NCBI GenBank assembly: GCA_000827325.1
Contig: KN832902.1
Coordinates: forward strand, 112,518-170,724
Source of the DNA: Oidiodendron maius Zn
Lineage: Eukaryota > Ascomycota > Leotiomycetes > Myxotrichaceae
DNA length: 58,207 nucleotides
Direction: 5' to 3'
The position numbers were made by a program, and so were the translations under genes. Shown here one piece after another: positions 1 to 11,091 of this stretch. Within the stretch, counting starts at the first letter, position 1, and each line of letters opens with the position of its first letter. The notes below the pieces were generated by a model, which was given only the letters and a program-made list of their open reading frames with translations, was not told the DNA's origin and ran no database searches.

Positions 1-2
1 GG

Positions 3-227
3 ACAGAGACTCTTTTAGTACTATATAGATCACCTCCTGAGTGGACTGACGAAGAGGTTGAAGCCTGGCTAGACTGGGATGCAGAGGAGACTATTGAGGT
101 TGAAAGGCAGGTGCAGGCTGAGTTCGATATACATGGAGGGCTTAGTGCAGAGCGTGGTGTTCAGGGGCTTAAGAGGCAGATTAGGAGGGATATTAAGGCT
201 CGACGTAAGAGATACCGGCATGCTTAG
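3..227 (+). pseudogene. C-terminal ORF fragment, unknown, open to the left window edge
   Basis: An open frame enters from the left edge and ends with TAG at 225-227, giving about 74 charged residues rich in Glu, Arg and Lys (it contains EWTDEEVEAWLDWD and ends RRKRYRHA). The basic tail and the simple repeat just after the stop suggest the 3' end of a transposon ORF. I do not recognise the family, and no upstream sequence is available. The open frame is clear; the identity is not. Confidence 0.4.
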
Positions 228-230
228 TTA

Positions 231-250
231 GTAGGTAGGTAGGTAGGTAG
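231..250 (+). repeat. GTAG tetranucleotide microsatellite
   Basis: Five consecutive GTAG/AGGT units lie directly behind the stop of the preceding ORF fragment and decay into GCAGGCG. Confidence 0.85.
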
Positions 251-425
251 GCAGGCGTTATAATGATTAGATTCAGGGTATTAAGTTATACTAGCCGTAA
301 AGGGCTGCGCTAGTTGCATACACACCACAGCGTCCTAAAGGGGTAATCTTAGTAATAATACACTCCCTTTGGCCGAAAAGGGTAAATGATATGCGTGGTG
401 TGTCGGTTATGTCAGCATCTGTGGT

Positions 426-1848
426 GTGTTTGTAACACGAGCCGTCATCCAAGCTCCCGCGAAATTAGATTATACTACTTTCCACAACGTCATCAATGGC
501 AAACTGGTGTGCAGCTCCAAAACTCGTCATGGAATGAACCCTGCGACAAAACGGCCCAACGCCGAAGTGCCCATTGCTATCCTCGAGGACGTCAACGACG
601 CAGTAGCAGCAGCACGGGCAGCATTTAAGTCCTGGTCTAAGACGACTATTCGGGAGAGGGTGGCAGCCCTGAATGCATTTGCGGTTGCATTGCTAGAGTA
701 CAAAGATGAATTTGCCCGATTAATGACAATCGAACAAGGGAAGACGGTACGCATCAATAAAATTTACCTTGTGGGACAAATAACATGATACTGATGCTTT
801 TTGCAAAGCTCGACCTCGCCACAATGGAGATAATGGCCAGCCATGCGTGGCTGACAGAAACTGCAAAGCTAGAGCTCCCGGAGGAGGTAATGTAGAACAA
901 TGAATATCGACGAGTTATTACAAGGTATACTCCAGTGGGTGTCGCAGGTGCTATTGTACCGTGGAATTTTCCCCTTCATCTTGGTATGCCCCTCTCCATT
1001 TAACTAAATGCTAGATCGGAATGTTTGCAGCAATCGCGAAAGTTGCACCAGCAGTGTATACTGGCAATAATATCATTGTGAAACCTTCGTAAGGTTGTAC
1101 CCCTATGGGCTATCTACGACTTGCTGAAAATAGGTAGGCCATTCACGCCATACTGTGGCCTCAAGGCCTTGGAATTGGCTCAGCGCTTCTTCCCACCTGG
1201 CGTGATCCAGGTCTTGAGTGGGGATGACAATTTGGGTCCTTGGCTCACTGCCCATCCTGGTATTGACAAGATCAGCTTTACGGGATCTGTCGCCACGGGG
1301 AAGAAGGTAATGGAGAGTGCTAGTAAGACTCTGAAGAGAGTTACTCTTGAATTGTAAGAATTCGTCCCTAATGAAGAGCGGAGATTTATCTAATGCTATT
1401 TCCAGGGGGGGGGGATGACGCGGCAATTGTCTGCAAGAGTGTTAGTATAAAGAAGACTGCACCGGCGGTTGGCATGTTGGCAGTTTTGAACTCTGGCCAG
1501 GCAGCTTTGTCCCTTCGAATAATGAAGAGGCCGTATTAACCGAAACTAGATATGTCTCGCCGTGAAATGACTTTATATACACGAATCGATTTACAATGGT
1601 TTCCGCGCTACTTTGGCAGAATTTGTCAAGAGCTTGAAGGTTGGCGATGGACTTGAGAAAGGAGTCGTTCTGGGGCCCGTTCAGAACTCCATGCAATATG
1701 ATCGCGTGCAGGGATTCTTCGATGATGTGGAGAAGGAGAATATGAAGATTGCACTTGATGGGAGGACTGCTGACTCTAAAGGTTATTTCATCAACCCAAC
1801 GATCATCGACAATCCTAGGGATGACTCGAAAATTGTCAAGCCGGAAGC
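426..1848 (+). pseudogene. NAD(P)-dependent aldehyde dehydrogenase pseudogene, 3' truncated
   Basis: Aldehyde dehydrogenases oxidise aldehydes to carboxylates with NAD(P)+. Successive blocks match the family in order: an N-terminal block with NPATKRPN, the GAIVPWNFP block near 940-975, the FTGSVATGKK nucleotide-binding block near 1270-1310, VTLEL with the general-base Glu near 1340, then after a GT..AG intron GDDAAIVC. The catalytic segment GQICLAVK, with its Cys, follows another intron-like gap near 1546. The locus is broken: no ATG opens the frame, and there are TAG stops after the LPEEV block and near 1090, and a TGA inside the catalytic exon (CGA to TGA fits). It ends abruptly near 1845 in the reverse complement of a P450 gene. 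Family assignment is firm; the substrate is unknown. A succinate-semialdehyde-type enzyme is one possibility. Confidence 0.85.
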
Positions 1849-2881
1849 GCAGGCCCTCCTTGATACAAGCGTCTAGGAGCGTGAGATATTTCGATATTAT
1901 TATAGCCGTCGATAGCTTGCAGCTCCTGGTAGAGCTTCTCGATAAGACCGGGACTCTTGGCCAGCTCGTAGAAAATAAACACCAGGGCAGACGACGTGGT
2001 TTCAGTAGCGACAAGAATCTGACCAGACACCTCAGCGCTGATTCCTGCATGAGTCCAGTTTACTCCCTTATTTTTCTCGTCCTTTGTTGTGAACAGTCGG
2101 TAAACGGTGGGAGCATCATCATGATCAATTGGGTCGCTAGTCGTCTCAGGCTGTTTGCAAAGATCCCCTCCTAACTTAAAGAGCAAGTCGCTCGACCTGA
2201 CACGGAAAGGCGGACATGAGAAGGGTCCGAACTTCCTCCAGCTGAATAGCCACTCTGGTAGGCACAAGCGCCAGACAACGAGGAAATTGTACTCGCCAAC
2301 GACGTGGGGGAAGATGCTGTGGTCGAGCTTGACCCCAGAGCCGCCCATGACAACCTGGGAGTTACGAAGGGTGTTAATGCGGAGGTGATGAAAAATGTCC
2401 TCGGACTTCGTGCCGTGCAAGGAACTCAGGTTCTTGACTATGTCGGTGATGTTATCCTCAAAGATAGGCAGCAAGTATTTAAGATTCTTAGTTGTTGTGG
2501 CTGTCATGACAGGGAGGCGGCGCTCGCGGGCAATGTGATTCTGCGGGTAAGTGACGGTCCAATCGTGGCCACCCACTTGTAGGGCCCGAATGGCCTTTGG
2601 AGCGGTGTTTAAATCCTTCCTTGAGAAAATAGAGTTTAAGGCCTGGTAATCGTTGACAAGGACTATATTCGGGCTGATCCGCACAATGGGGCCATATTGC
2701 CAAAGGAGATCGTCGGCTGTGAAAGACAGTTTGCCATGCCACCGCTGCCAACGGACCCAGAGCGAGCTGGCAGCAGGGAACCATGGTCCTGGGATCTTCT
2801 TCAACATATGAAACTGACCATCCTCCCGAGCTCGATAAGGAGCAAGGCACCGAACATGGCGAACAAGGCGAAAGTGTGCAT
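1842..2881 (-). pseudogene. Cytochrome P450 pseudogene 1, lacks the heme-binding C-terminus
   Basis: Read on the minus strand, an N-terminal hydrophobic anchor starting at 2881 is followed after a frame break by the proline hinge KKIPGPW, the KYGPIVRISP-type block (here QYGPIVRISP), and an I-helix ATETTSSA near 2000. After a second frame break near 1895 comes the K-helix CIKEGLRF, which carries the ExxR pair. The sequence then stops at about 1842 and becomes aldehyde-dehydrogenase sequence of the opposite strand, so the PERF region and the heme-Cys loop are gone and the protein cannot bind heme. A 323-residue stretch (1836-2807) remains open, so decay is probably recent. It is a class-E microsomal P450 of unknown substrate. 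Confidence 0.85.
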
Positions 2882-3431
2882 GTGAGGCCCCATGACGGGT
2901 AAGTGCACGTAATAACTTCAGAGCCTCTGCTCAAGATGGTTATGTAGGTTTTTGTGAAATAGGACGATATCGGAACCACGATGGCCGCTGGCAACTTTTA
3001 ACAAATGGACTGATTTTCCCAAGATTCTTGCATAAAATTGCCCCTCAGTGGTGCAAGATCGGGCCGGTTGGTGTGTCCCGGCGAGGGGGAATTTTATCGA
3101 GGATTTGATATGCATGCTTGACAAATTAGACCGTCCTGGAATAACCCTAAACCTTACCATACGCCGGGCGTGCCCTGCAGAGAGCTTCTGATCGACACGA
3201 TCAAAAGCAACAGGGCATCGGAACCGAAGCTAGCAATATTAATGCGTATTAGGAATGGCAAAAGGGTCATAACCCATTGAGGGCATGCAAAGTAGATGGG
3301 AAAGAGCTCAGATTCATCGAAGAGACAAGCAGGCTAGATAGCTTTTATGAAACAGGAAATGACAGCATTATAGAGGTCTAGGAAAAGACGTTAGTCATGG
3401 GACCTGACATAGAATCTTTCTCTCAATCCAC
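2882..3431. other. Intergenic, no gene seen
   Basis: This is the 5' flank of P450 pseudogene 1 and the 3' flank of the intact P450. I see no convincing ORF, repeat or RNA gene. Confidence 0.5.
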
Positions 3432-5428
3432 TTATAGGCTTCCTGCAGCCTCTGTCAAAGCCAACCACGAAGGAAAATCTTGAATAATCTCAGCTCGAGG
3501 CTTGACCGTCACTTTCCAGCTACCTGTTTTGAATTGCATGGTGATGAATTGACGGAAGTCGACATCTTGTCCTATGACTTCTTCCAAGTCAAACCTAGTG
3601 AGGAAATTTGCTGCTACCATCCGCATTTCCGCCCATGCGAAGCTATAGCCGCGGGTCAGCATATTGCATACGAGGATACTAAGCGACGGCAAAAGCTCAC
3701 TTAATGCCAATGCATGAGTGCTTTCCGGCCGAGAATGGAAAGTAAGCATTCATACTAGAAGTCTGTCAATCACCGCCAATGCAAACTAACACTCCCAATA
3801 CAAGACTGGGTAATACTAACTCAGGTTCAGGCGCTCCATCTCTATCATCGCCTTCCAACCACCTCTCAGGCCAAAAGCGTAACGGTTGAGGCCAATACTT
3901 GCTATTGCGATGAAGAGCTCTATAGGAAGCAGAGACAACTGTGTGCGGAGGGAACTCATGCCCTCCGAGAGATACCCATTCATTACCTGTGCGACGTCCC
4001 ATTTCCGATGCAATTGGATGCAGTCTCAAATTCTCCTGGATACAAGCATTTAAGTACTTGTACTGCTCTGTATTTCGAATTTCTTTGCTGGTTATGATGG
4101 GGTCGTCCGGCTTGAGGATCGGGAGGCTAGCCAGCAGTTTGGCTTTGACATCTGGGTTTCGAACGACTTCTAGGAAGAGGCATGCAATCGTGCCCGAAGT
4201 TGTCTCAGTTCCTGCAAGTAAGACCTCGGACATCTGGTCCACAATTTGTCTTGTGGACATTCGAGTATCATCAGCAGGGTTCTTGCCTTCTGTGATCATG
4301 TGCTGGAGGAGATCAGGGCGGGAGTCTTCACTGTTCACTCTACGTCTTTGTACTATATGGTCAATAGCAGTGATCATCTGCACTGGCCAGTCAAATTCAA
4401 TATTTATACCAAGGGTGCGGAAGAGACGCTTCAAATAGACATTCTAGAGTTGTTAGTTTTACTCCGCTGGAGAGAGGAACAACACAAGTACTTGGTATCT
4501 CTTGGCCAGGCCGGCAAAGATGGCTCGTGGAATAGATTTCCATATATGGTCTTCCACGCCTACTTCGGCTTTCTTGTCTGGATTTATTTGCCCGAAGGAC
4601 TTTCCAAACGAGCATTCTCCCATGCTGTTTAGATCTATGTCAGTCTATTAACCACTCTATGAAAGTCTAGAGGGGCTTACATGTCAAGAGCAACTTTGTG
4701 AAGATCCTCCATGAGATCAATCTCGGTACCGTAATGGTTTGCATTATCTTGAATGTCCAATTGGATGGCCATTTGGCATTTCTCAAGTAAATCACTGATG
4801 CATTGACTAAATAAAGCGTCGAGTCTGTCAATATAGGCCACGGTGAAGGCTGATGAAAGAAACTTCTTGAGCTTCCGGTGTGGAACTGGTCGACTACTGT
4901 ACGTTACTTTTAGGAGGTGGGATAATAGTACTTAGATCTTACATCTCGCCAAAGAGACCTGGGTTGTGCCGATCGCGAGATATTTCAGCATACATAGCGA
5001 CTTTAGGAAGGTCGATAGAGACTAGTATTTGCTTCATACACTCTTTATCTGCAACCCAGACTTGACGAGGACCAAGTCGAACTATCGGGCCGTACTGTTT
5101 GTGAGCTGCCTCGGCCATTTTCCAGACATTTCCAGTAGCAACTGAGCATCTCTGGTAAGCAACTATTATAAAAATATAGATGGATTTATTACTCACAGCC
5201 CCACCTTAAGTGCATAGTCGTCAAGGTTGCGTACCATCTTCGTATCGTGAGCAAACGCATCCCCTCAACAGACATAAAATCTTACGGTCCAGGAATCTTG
5301 GAGAGTGGAGATCTAACAGAAATAATGACATTTCTCACTTTTTTGGTGGCGAGCAAGATGAGTAGTAGACATCCTGCTAGTTGACATATAGGCCGCAAAA
5401 ATTTCATATCGACGATATTGAAAGTCAT
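3432..5428 (-). CDS. Cytochrome P450 monooxygenase, apparently intact, 8 exons, 543 aa
   Basis: Heme-thiolate monooxygenase, predicted to be ER-anchored through an N-terminal hydrophobic helix (residues about 10-30). My exon model on the minus strand is 5428-5286, 5237-5205, 5149-4943, 4896-4681, 4624-4492, 4443-3817, 3762-3701 and 3642-3432. All junctions are GT..AG, phases agree, and the total is 1632 nt with no stop. Motifs: the PGPW hinge across the first intron, I-helix AGTETTSG (about 321-328), ExxR as ENLR (381-384), FWPERW (434-439), and heme loop FPFSAGKHSCIG with the axial Cys at about 470. Intron 7 falls just after the heme Cys, so simple ORF calling splits the gene. It is head to head with the desaturase pseudogene over a 462-bp promoter, which suggests a common pathway. 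The substrate is unknown. The AAG acceptor of intron 1 and the intron-6 acceptor are my least certain junctions. Confidence 0.85.
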
Positions 5429-5890
5429 GGTATGTTTGGTAGTAAAAGATATGTGATACAGATCATTCGGTGGATCCTATAGCAATGGGATTGGTGCTAT
5501 ATATGTTGAGTGGTGTGGTACGACAATCGGACACAATTGGGGCCTAGGGGGAAATCCAGGGTCGGGGAAAAAAGCGGGGCTGCATATTGCAAAATATGGG
5601 GGGTAGGCTACGTCCGTGGTTCAACGACAGGAGGTATATTGCCTAGGATCACTAGGAGTTATGCAGGTCTTATTCAATGTGATATATGCACCGTGCACAC
5701 ATTGCCCGGGATATTATACACTGGTGATGTATTTTGGCTATAATATTTCACGAGCTTCCGAAATATATAAACGTAGCGCCCATACCATTTTCTCTTACGC
5801 CGATATATACCTGCTTTCCTATGCTCCACCGCACTACCACTCTCTTTGCCCCCCTTGATTCGACTTTTAACCTAGCATCCCTGACAGAGT
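5429..5890. promoter_or_regulatory. Shared divergent promoter region of P450 and desaturase
   Basis: Only 462 bp separate the two opposite start codons, so it must hold both promoters. AT-rich TATA-like stretches occur near 5500 (TATATAT) and 5764 (ATATATAA). I recognise no specific operator. Divergent pairs like this are common in fungal metabolite clusters. Confidence 0.45.
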
Positions 5891-7200
5891 ATGGCCGATA
5901 TTAGAATTGCCGCTATTGCACAACTACCAGAGTAACAACAACACGTCACTCAATATGGCGAAATCTTCGAACTGCCTAACTTCACAATGAAGGAAATCTA
6001 CGATGCTATTCCCCCTCATTGTTTCAACTCATCTGCCATGCGGTCCTTATTTTATTTCGCCAGGGACGTCGGGTATATCTCCATTCCTGTATATACCTCT
6101 TCCTTCATTCAATACATCCAGGTCGCTTACGGAGAGCCTTCCTATGGACCGCATACACTGTTCTTCAGGGAATGTGCTTCACCGGAATCTGGATCCTGGC
6201 ACACGAATGTGGCCATGGTGCGTTCTCGAAATATAAGAAGCTAAACTTGGCGATGGGCTTGCTCATGCACTCCTTCCTCCTTGTCCCATTCTACAGTTGG
6301 AGAATTACTCACGGCGCACATCACAAAGGGACCGGAAACCTCGAGAAAGATACAGCTTTTGTTCCACGTTCGAGAAAAGCCTGGGCCGAGGCGAATTTTG
6401 GTACGGGCGCTGATACTGCAAGAGCTGAGTTGAGCCACTTGGCTGAAGATGCCCCGTTGGTATTTCTCTGGAACTGCTTGATGCACCAGCTCCTTGGATG
6501 GCCAGGATACTTGCTCTTCAATGTTACCGGATAGAAGTACTCCATCCCGTTCATAAAGTAAAGTCACTTCTATCCTAGACAGGACAGCCCATTCTGGAAG
6601 AAGGACCAACTACCATTAATTGTTCTGTCTAATATTGCAGTCATGAGAATGATCGTCATGCTAGCTACTGGTAGATATTTCTTTGGATTCGTGGAGATGC
6701 TCCGTCTCTACGCAATTCCCTACCTGTAGGTGAATCACTGGATTGGTGAGCTCTAAACTTTAAACTTTCAACATCTACTCATACACGCCCTAGTTGCCAT
6801 CACCTTTCTTCATCATATGGATGGCTCTCTGCCACATTATCAAAATAGCACATGGACATTCGTACGAGGTGCCACTGCAACCATCGATAGAGATTTCGGT
6901 TTTATTAACAAGCACTTGTTCCACAACATCGTTGGGACTCACATATGCCACCACCTTATTAGCACAATACCCTTCTACCATACAAGGGAGGCTTCTATAG
7001 CTATTCGCAAAGTTATGGGAAGACATTACCGATCCAACACCAAAACTTCATTCATGACAGCGTTCTGGAAGACCTCTAAAGAGCGTAAGTTTATCGAGGA
7101 GAGCGTGGATGGCTCCGGTGTGCGCTTCTTCCGCAATCTTCATGGGGTTGGTACCTCTCCAAAAAGACTCTCAGTCAATATGAATGATGAAGAGCGGTAA
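5891..7200 (+). pseudogene. FAD2-like (delta-12/acetylenase-type) fatty acid desaturase pseudogene
   Basis: A membrane di-iron desaturase acting on acyl lipids in the ER. All three histidine boxes are readable: HECGH near 6207, HGAHH near 6312 and HICHH near 6945. FAD2-type blocks NHWI and IPFYHTREA are also present, and a GT..AG intron lies near 6747-6792. The gene is dead as read. There is a TAA at 5933-5935 in the N-terminal part, a one-base frameshift near 6115-6125, a TAG at 6532-6534, a further TAA near 6560, and a TAG at about 6727 where the family has Trp (VNHW block). TGG-to-TAG and CAA/CAG-to-TAA/TAG fit C-to-T decay. The intact histidine boxes suggest recent loss. Whether the ancestor was a delta-12 desaturase or an acetylenase cannot be told by eye. 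Confidence 0.85.
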
Positions 7201-8096
7201 GACCACATGACCTGCGACGTAAATCTGAGGAAACGGGTAACGGAAGCAAAGGGAATATTATTCGCTGCCCCGAATGAGCCATCTAATCGTTGGATTCATT
7301 TATACGGCCCCCTACGCCGCATTCGCTCCATGTGTGCAGAAGCAGAATAGGCTGTGGTACTAAAAAGTACATTACAGTAGTGTCTTTAAAGCAAATCAAT
7401 GCTGGGTATCTTTATTAATGGCACTCCCATATAATAAATAGAAGCAAGTTATAAGATATACTAGAACTGGATAAGTCTTCTACTAGCCCTCTATTAGTAC
7501 AGAGTTATTTCGAACCACTTAAAGGGCACGAACTAGCCACGCTAGCACAAGTGCCTCTTTCAATAATGCAAGTACATATCGATTAACTGTTTATTCGTTG
7601 TATAACTGGCTAAAGAAGGGAAAGCCCTCCATAACATTGTGCAGCATTTGCCCCAGGGGCAAATCAAACTCGACTCTATTATCCCGACAACAGTATCTCG
7701 GCCCCACTATCTCGGCCCTGGCTGGTTCTATCTCGGCTCTATTCCGGCACCATTATCTCGGCTTTTACTAATTTTCTACAACTGGTTGCAATGGCCTATC
7801 TTATTGCATATTTACGTTCTACAGGAGTAACTAATAGGCAATATTTTGATTTGATCAAGATCCCACTTACCTACAGGCTTCTTTAGGATTGAGCTGCAAT
7901 GCTTGGTGCCCGAGTGTGGTATCCTCCTAGTTAGAGTTTGCACGACGTTTGAGAACTGCATATGTGTGACCCCTCAATGACTACGTGCAGTAAATTAATT
8001 TCACCTGTCTTTCCTAGATATTGCTTCTGTTCTACCGTAGTCCGTTTAACCCAATACCTCAATAGTCCCCAATAAATCAACTCAAACCTGTATACA
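7201..8096. other. Intergenic, with short dispersed motif repeats
   Basis: No coding region recognised. It holds the 3' flank of the desaturase, the motif array at 7694-7762 and the promoter of the CoA-ligase-like gene. Short open stretches here have no family resemblance that I can name. Confidence 0.45.
7694..7762 (+). repeat. Four irregularly spaced copies of TATCTCGGC
   Basis: Exact copies of the 9-mer start at 7694, 7708, 7729 and 7754, with spacers of 5, 12 and 16 bases. The 9-mer is thus strongly clustered in 69 bp about 340 bp upstream of the ligase-like gene. It may be decayed minisatellite DNA or a cluster of binding sites. Confidence 0.7.
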
Positions 8097-9550
8097 ATGA
8101 TGCAAAACCCTGTGAAGGCTGTTACCACTTATCTTCTTAATGCAGCTCTAACAAACGTTATGTCTAGCAAGGCCAACGACGATGTCGCATCATCTACAGA
8201 GCTGACATCCCTTCAATCGAGACCTGACATCCGCGGCCTAATCGACTTCGTTCGAACATATTCGCCTTACTACGGCGCACTTTACTCAAACGTTCCAAAG
8301 AATGCTTCTTCTCTACAAGACTATCCAGTTGTTGATCTTGATTCATTCTGGAGGGCAAACTCGTCCAAAAGGAGCCAGGTCATTACTATGACACACACAG
8401 GCGGCGTAGTTTGGAAGACAGGAGGTAAGTAGTACAGTTCCAAAAGAATAACACCTAGCAGCGTTACTGACATGTTGCCTTTCAATATGAAGGAACCGTG
8501 GGCAGTCCCAAAATAACTTTTATTTCCCAAGATGAGCTACGGAGCATTAGCAGCCAACTAGGTCGAGCAATCATTGCTGCTGGTCTACTTTCAACTGATC
8601 GGATCGCAAATCTCTTCTATGCCGGGGACCTTTATGGCAGCTTCTTATTACATGTTCTGTCCATTCAAGATCTTTCTATCCCATCAGTCCATATTCCAAT
8701 TGGTGGATCCTGCGATCCATCGACCACGATTCAGTACATGAAGGAGCTTGACGTAACTGTTATTTTTAGCACGGTCACGAAGATGGTGCAACTTGCAGAA
8801 TACTTGCTGGGGCAGAAGGAGACCATGGACCAAATCCGCGCCTTCATGTTTGCTGGGGAGGCCTTTTTTACCGATCAAAAGGCAATGGTACAGGCTGCCT
8901 TTCCGTTAGCACGCATACGCTCATTGGTATACGGTAGCATGGACTCTGGGGTTATGGGATATTCGGTGTCAGACACTGATTGTCGCTTGCATCGAGTGAA
9001 TCACCCGTTTGTCAAACTTGAAATATGTCCAGACAGCGCCGACACAGTCCCTACCACGAAGCCAATGGTTCCCGGCCGCCTGCTTGTGACCAATCTTAGT
9101 CGCCGGCTTCAGCCAGTGATTCGATATCCCTGCGGGGACCGTGCGGAATGGGTGGATCAAACCAAGGGACTATTTAGAGTCCTTGGGCGTCATAACGAGT
9201 CAGCTCGCATCGGCCCTGTCTCCTTGGACGTTTCCCATGTCCACGAGATTATTGACCAAGCTCTCCCAAGGGCATATATTGCCGGAGTTCAACTTGTCCT
9301 AACTCGTGTCAACTCGTTAGACTCATTGACTATCCGCATTGGATACCATCCGCCAGATTTGGTGAAAGCGACCGAGGCTGTTGTTGCGACGCTCAAGGAC
9401 CAAAGGCCGATGTTTCAACAGCACGTTGATTTGAGGCTAATCTGTCCTTTACAAGTGGAATTTGTGGACGCTAATGATTTGACACTGAATGAAAGAACCG
9501 GAAAGCTTATGGGTGTAGTAGATCAGCGGCCTACAGAGGATGGGACTTAA
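8097..9550 (+). CDS. Phenylacetate-CoA-ligase-like AMP-forming synthetase, 461 aa, one intron
   Basis: Adenylate-forming enzyme expected to activate a carboxylic acid with ATP and usually pass it to CoA. Exons are 8097-8424 and 8493-9550; the 68-bp intron has a GTAAGT donor, and the join creates the ATP-binding loop TGGTVGSPK (residues about 108-116). Other ANL-superfamily blocks: YGSMDSG (about 256-262) and the CGDRAEW block with its Asp near 324, followed by GLFRVLGRHNESARIG at the hinge. The 461-aa length fits PaaK-type enzymes and is shorter than acyl-CoA synthetases of 550-600 aa. The frame is intact although neighbouring genes are decayed. The neighbouring P450, desaturase and ALDH suggest an acyl or aryl substrate, but this is inference. 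Confidence 0.8.
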
Positions 9551-10438
9551 ATTTATACCTAAGTTAGGTAAATGACATCTGATAATTTGTTCATTCCTGT
9601 ACTTATATATTTATACGCCCTGGAATACTCATTCTTAAAATGAAGGAAAGCCATTATACATGTCGGACCGCCAATATTTCTCTTTAACCCTCCAGCAGTT
9701 AGTATTGCACAGGCACCAATAGACTATCTGTAATGTTTCAATTCCTAGCAATTACTAATCCCTTTAGGCATCGTCTTCGGCATCAAGTGACTAAAGCCGA
9801 TCCTTCGGAACTCATCTCATCTTCAAACGCTGTTTCGAGGCAGAGGGCATAGATGGAAAAAGCGGAATATTTCTTCAGGAATCAGGAGGTAGATTTGTGC
9901 CACAAAAAATTCAACCGTGAAACATGTCCCTCAAACAAGTCCTTTACAACAGTCCATTAATGATGACTTCTCCCTGCACTAAGGTCCTTGGCGGAAATCA
10001 GGCGTAATTGATGAATTAAGACAAATTAAAAGGAGTGGGTAGCACATGAGACAGCTTAAAAACACAAAATTTCACATAAGGCTACTTGTAGGGCAACTAA
10101 AACGGATGTATACTTGGCTTTAGGACCGAATCAAAGTTTCACAAGCCTGATCCGCTAGTTTCAGCCAAGGTTAAAGGCACCATAATGTTTGATAGCCTGG
10201 GATATAGTGCGAGGCCTTGAGTATATAAAAGCGTGCGTTCTTCCGCCATTTATCATGCATCAGCAGGTTCCAATTTTATATAATTCATATCAATACACTA
10301 CATTATATTGCATTCTTTCCTGACGTTATTAGGTTTCAAGATCAAACGCCTCTAAACTCATTCTGCTTGGAATACTGCCAACCACAAACTCATTTTGAAT
10401 ACCAAGGCCATTTAGTACTTCTCCCACTCACGACAATT
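9551..10438. other. Intergenic and promoter region, no gene seen
   Basis: No coding potential recognised. The right part serves as promoter of the secreted-protein gene and includes a TATA box at 10222-10229. Confidence 0.5.
10222..10229 (+). promoter_or_regulatory. TATA box of the small secreted protein gene
   Basis: TATATAAA in the context GAGTATATAAAAGCG lies about 210 bp upstream of the start codon, implying a long leader. The motif match is strong; its use is inferred. Confidence 0.5.
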
Positions 10439-11091
10439 ATGCAATTTTTTACGATTCTCCCCATCGCTTTCTGTCTAGCGGCGTCCACTTTGAGCAACCC
10501 TATAGCGTTGCCCGAAAAATACCACAGAGGAGTTGGGGGTGGACCAAGAACTAAAGAAGTATCTCCGCAGGTGAAGGCCAATGTCTCTGCCCAAATCGAT
10601 AAATGGTTGAGAGATATTGAAAGTGTGAACAACTTCGTTGATACCATTAGCAGCATCACCAATCCGGCAGTAATCAGTTCTATGGCTGCCACGGCCTTTG
10701 TAGCAGCCCAGAACGAAGGCGCCTCAAATGCTATTCTACAGCAAGATGTCAAGCTCGACGCGCCCGGCCAGGCTGCCGCTCAAGCTCTAATAGGAAAATT
10801 CAACATAATCGGCCCAGCCATCAATGATACCATCTCCAACCCCGGTAACGTCCAGAAAAACCTGGACGCGATCAATGGTGCGAGGTACAGCTATCTTATC
10901 TGGTTGTATATTGGAGCTTTATTCATGTTAACTGTTTAACATCTAGGTGTCCTCCCCCTCAAGGTGCGGGCGCTATTTCTGAAGAGGGTGAGGTTCAGGC
11001 AGCGGCAGCCTCAGCTGCTGGTATTACCGTTCCTCCTCCTCAAACGCCAACAGCCTGTACCGCCGCTGCCGCGGCAACCAGCTGTGAGTGA
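10439..11091 (+). CDS. Small secreted protein, HsbA/cell-wall-protein-like, 196 aa, one intron
   Basis: The first ATG after the leader opens an N-terminal signal peptide (MQFFTILPIAFCLAAS) followed by SNPIALP. Exons are 10439-10884 and 10947-11091; the 62-bp intron ends AACATCTAG and the phases join. The mature part is helical and Ala/Asn rich, with repeated SITNPAVISS- and ISNPGNVQ-type segments, a GPAINDTI block and a conserved-looking INGARCPPP junction. The tail is Ala/Pro rich with two further Cys (TACTAAAA..SCE). This pattern resembles fungal small secreted proteins related to hydrophobic-surface-binding proteins, which sit at the cell surface. Without splicing it appears as a 190-codon frame with a false hydrophobic end. 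Family placement is tentative; secretion is well supported. Confidence 0.7.

Noticed and set aside
1103-1426. 107-codon minus-strand ORF opposite the aldehyde dehydrogenase
   Set aside because: It is the complement of recognisable ALDH blocks and has no features of its own.
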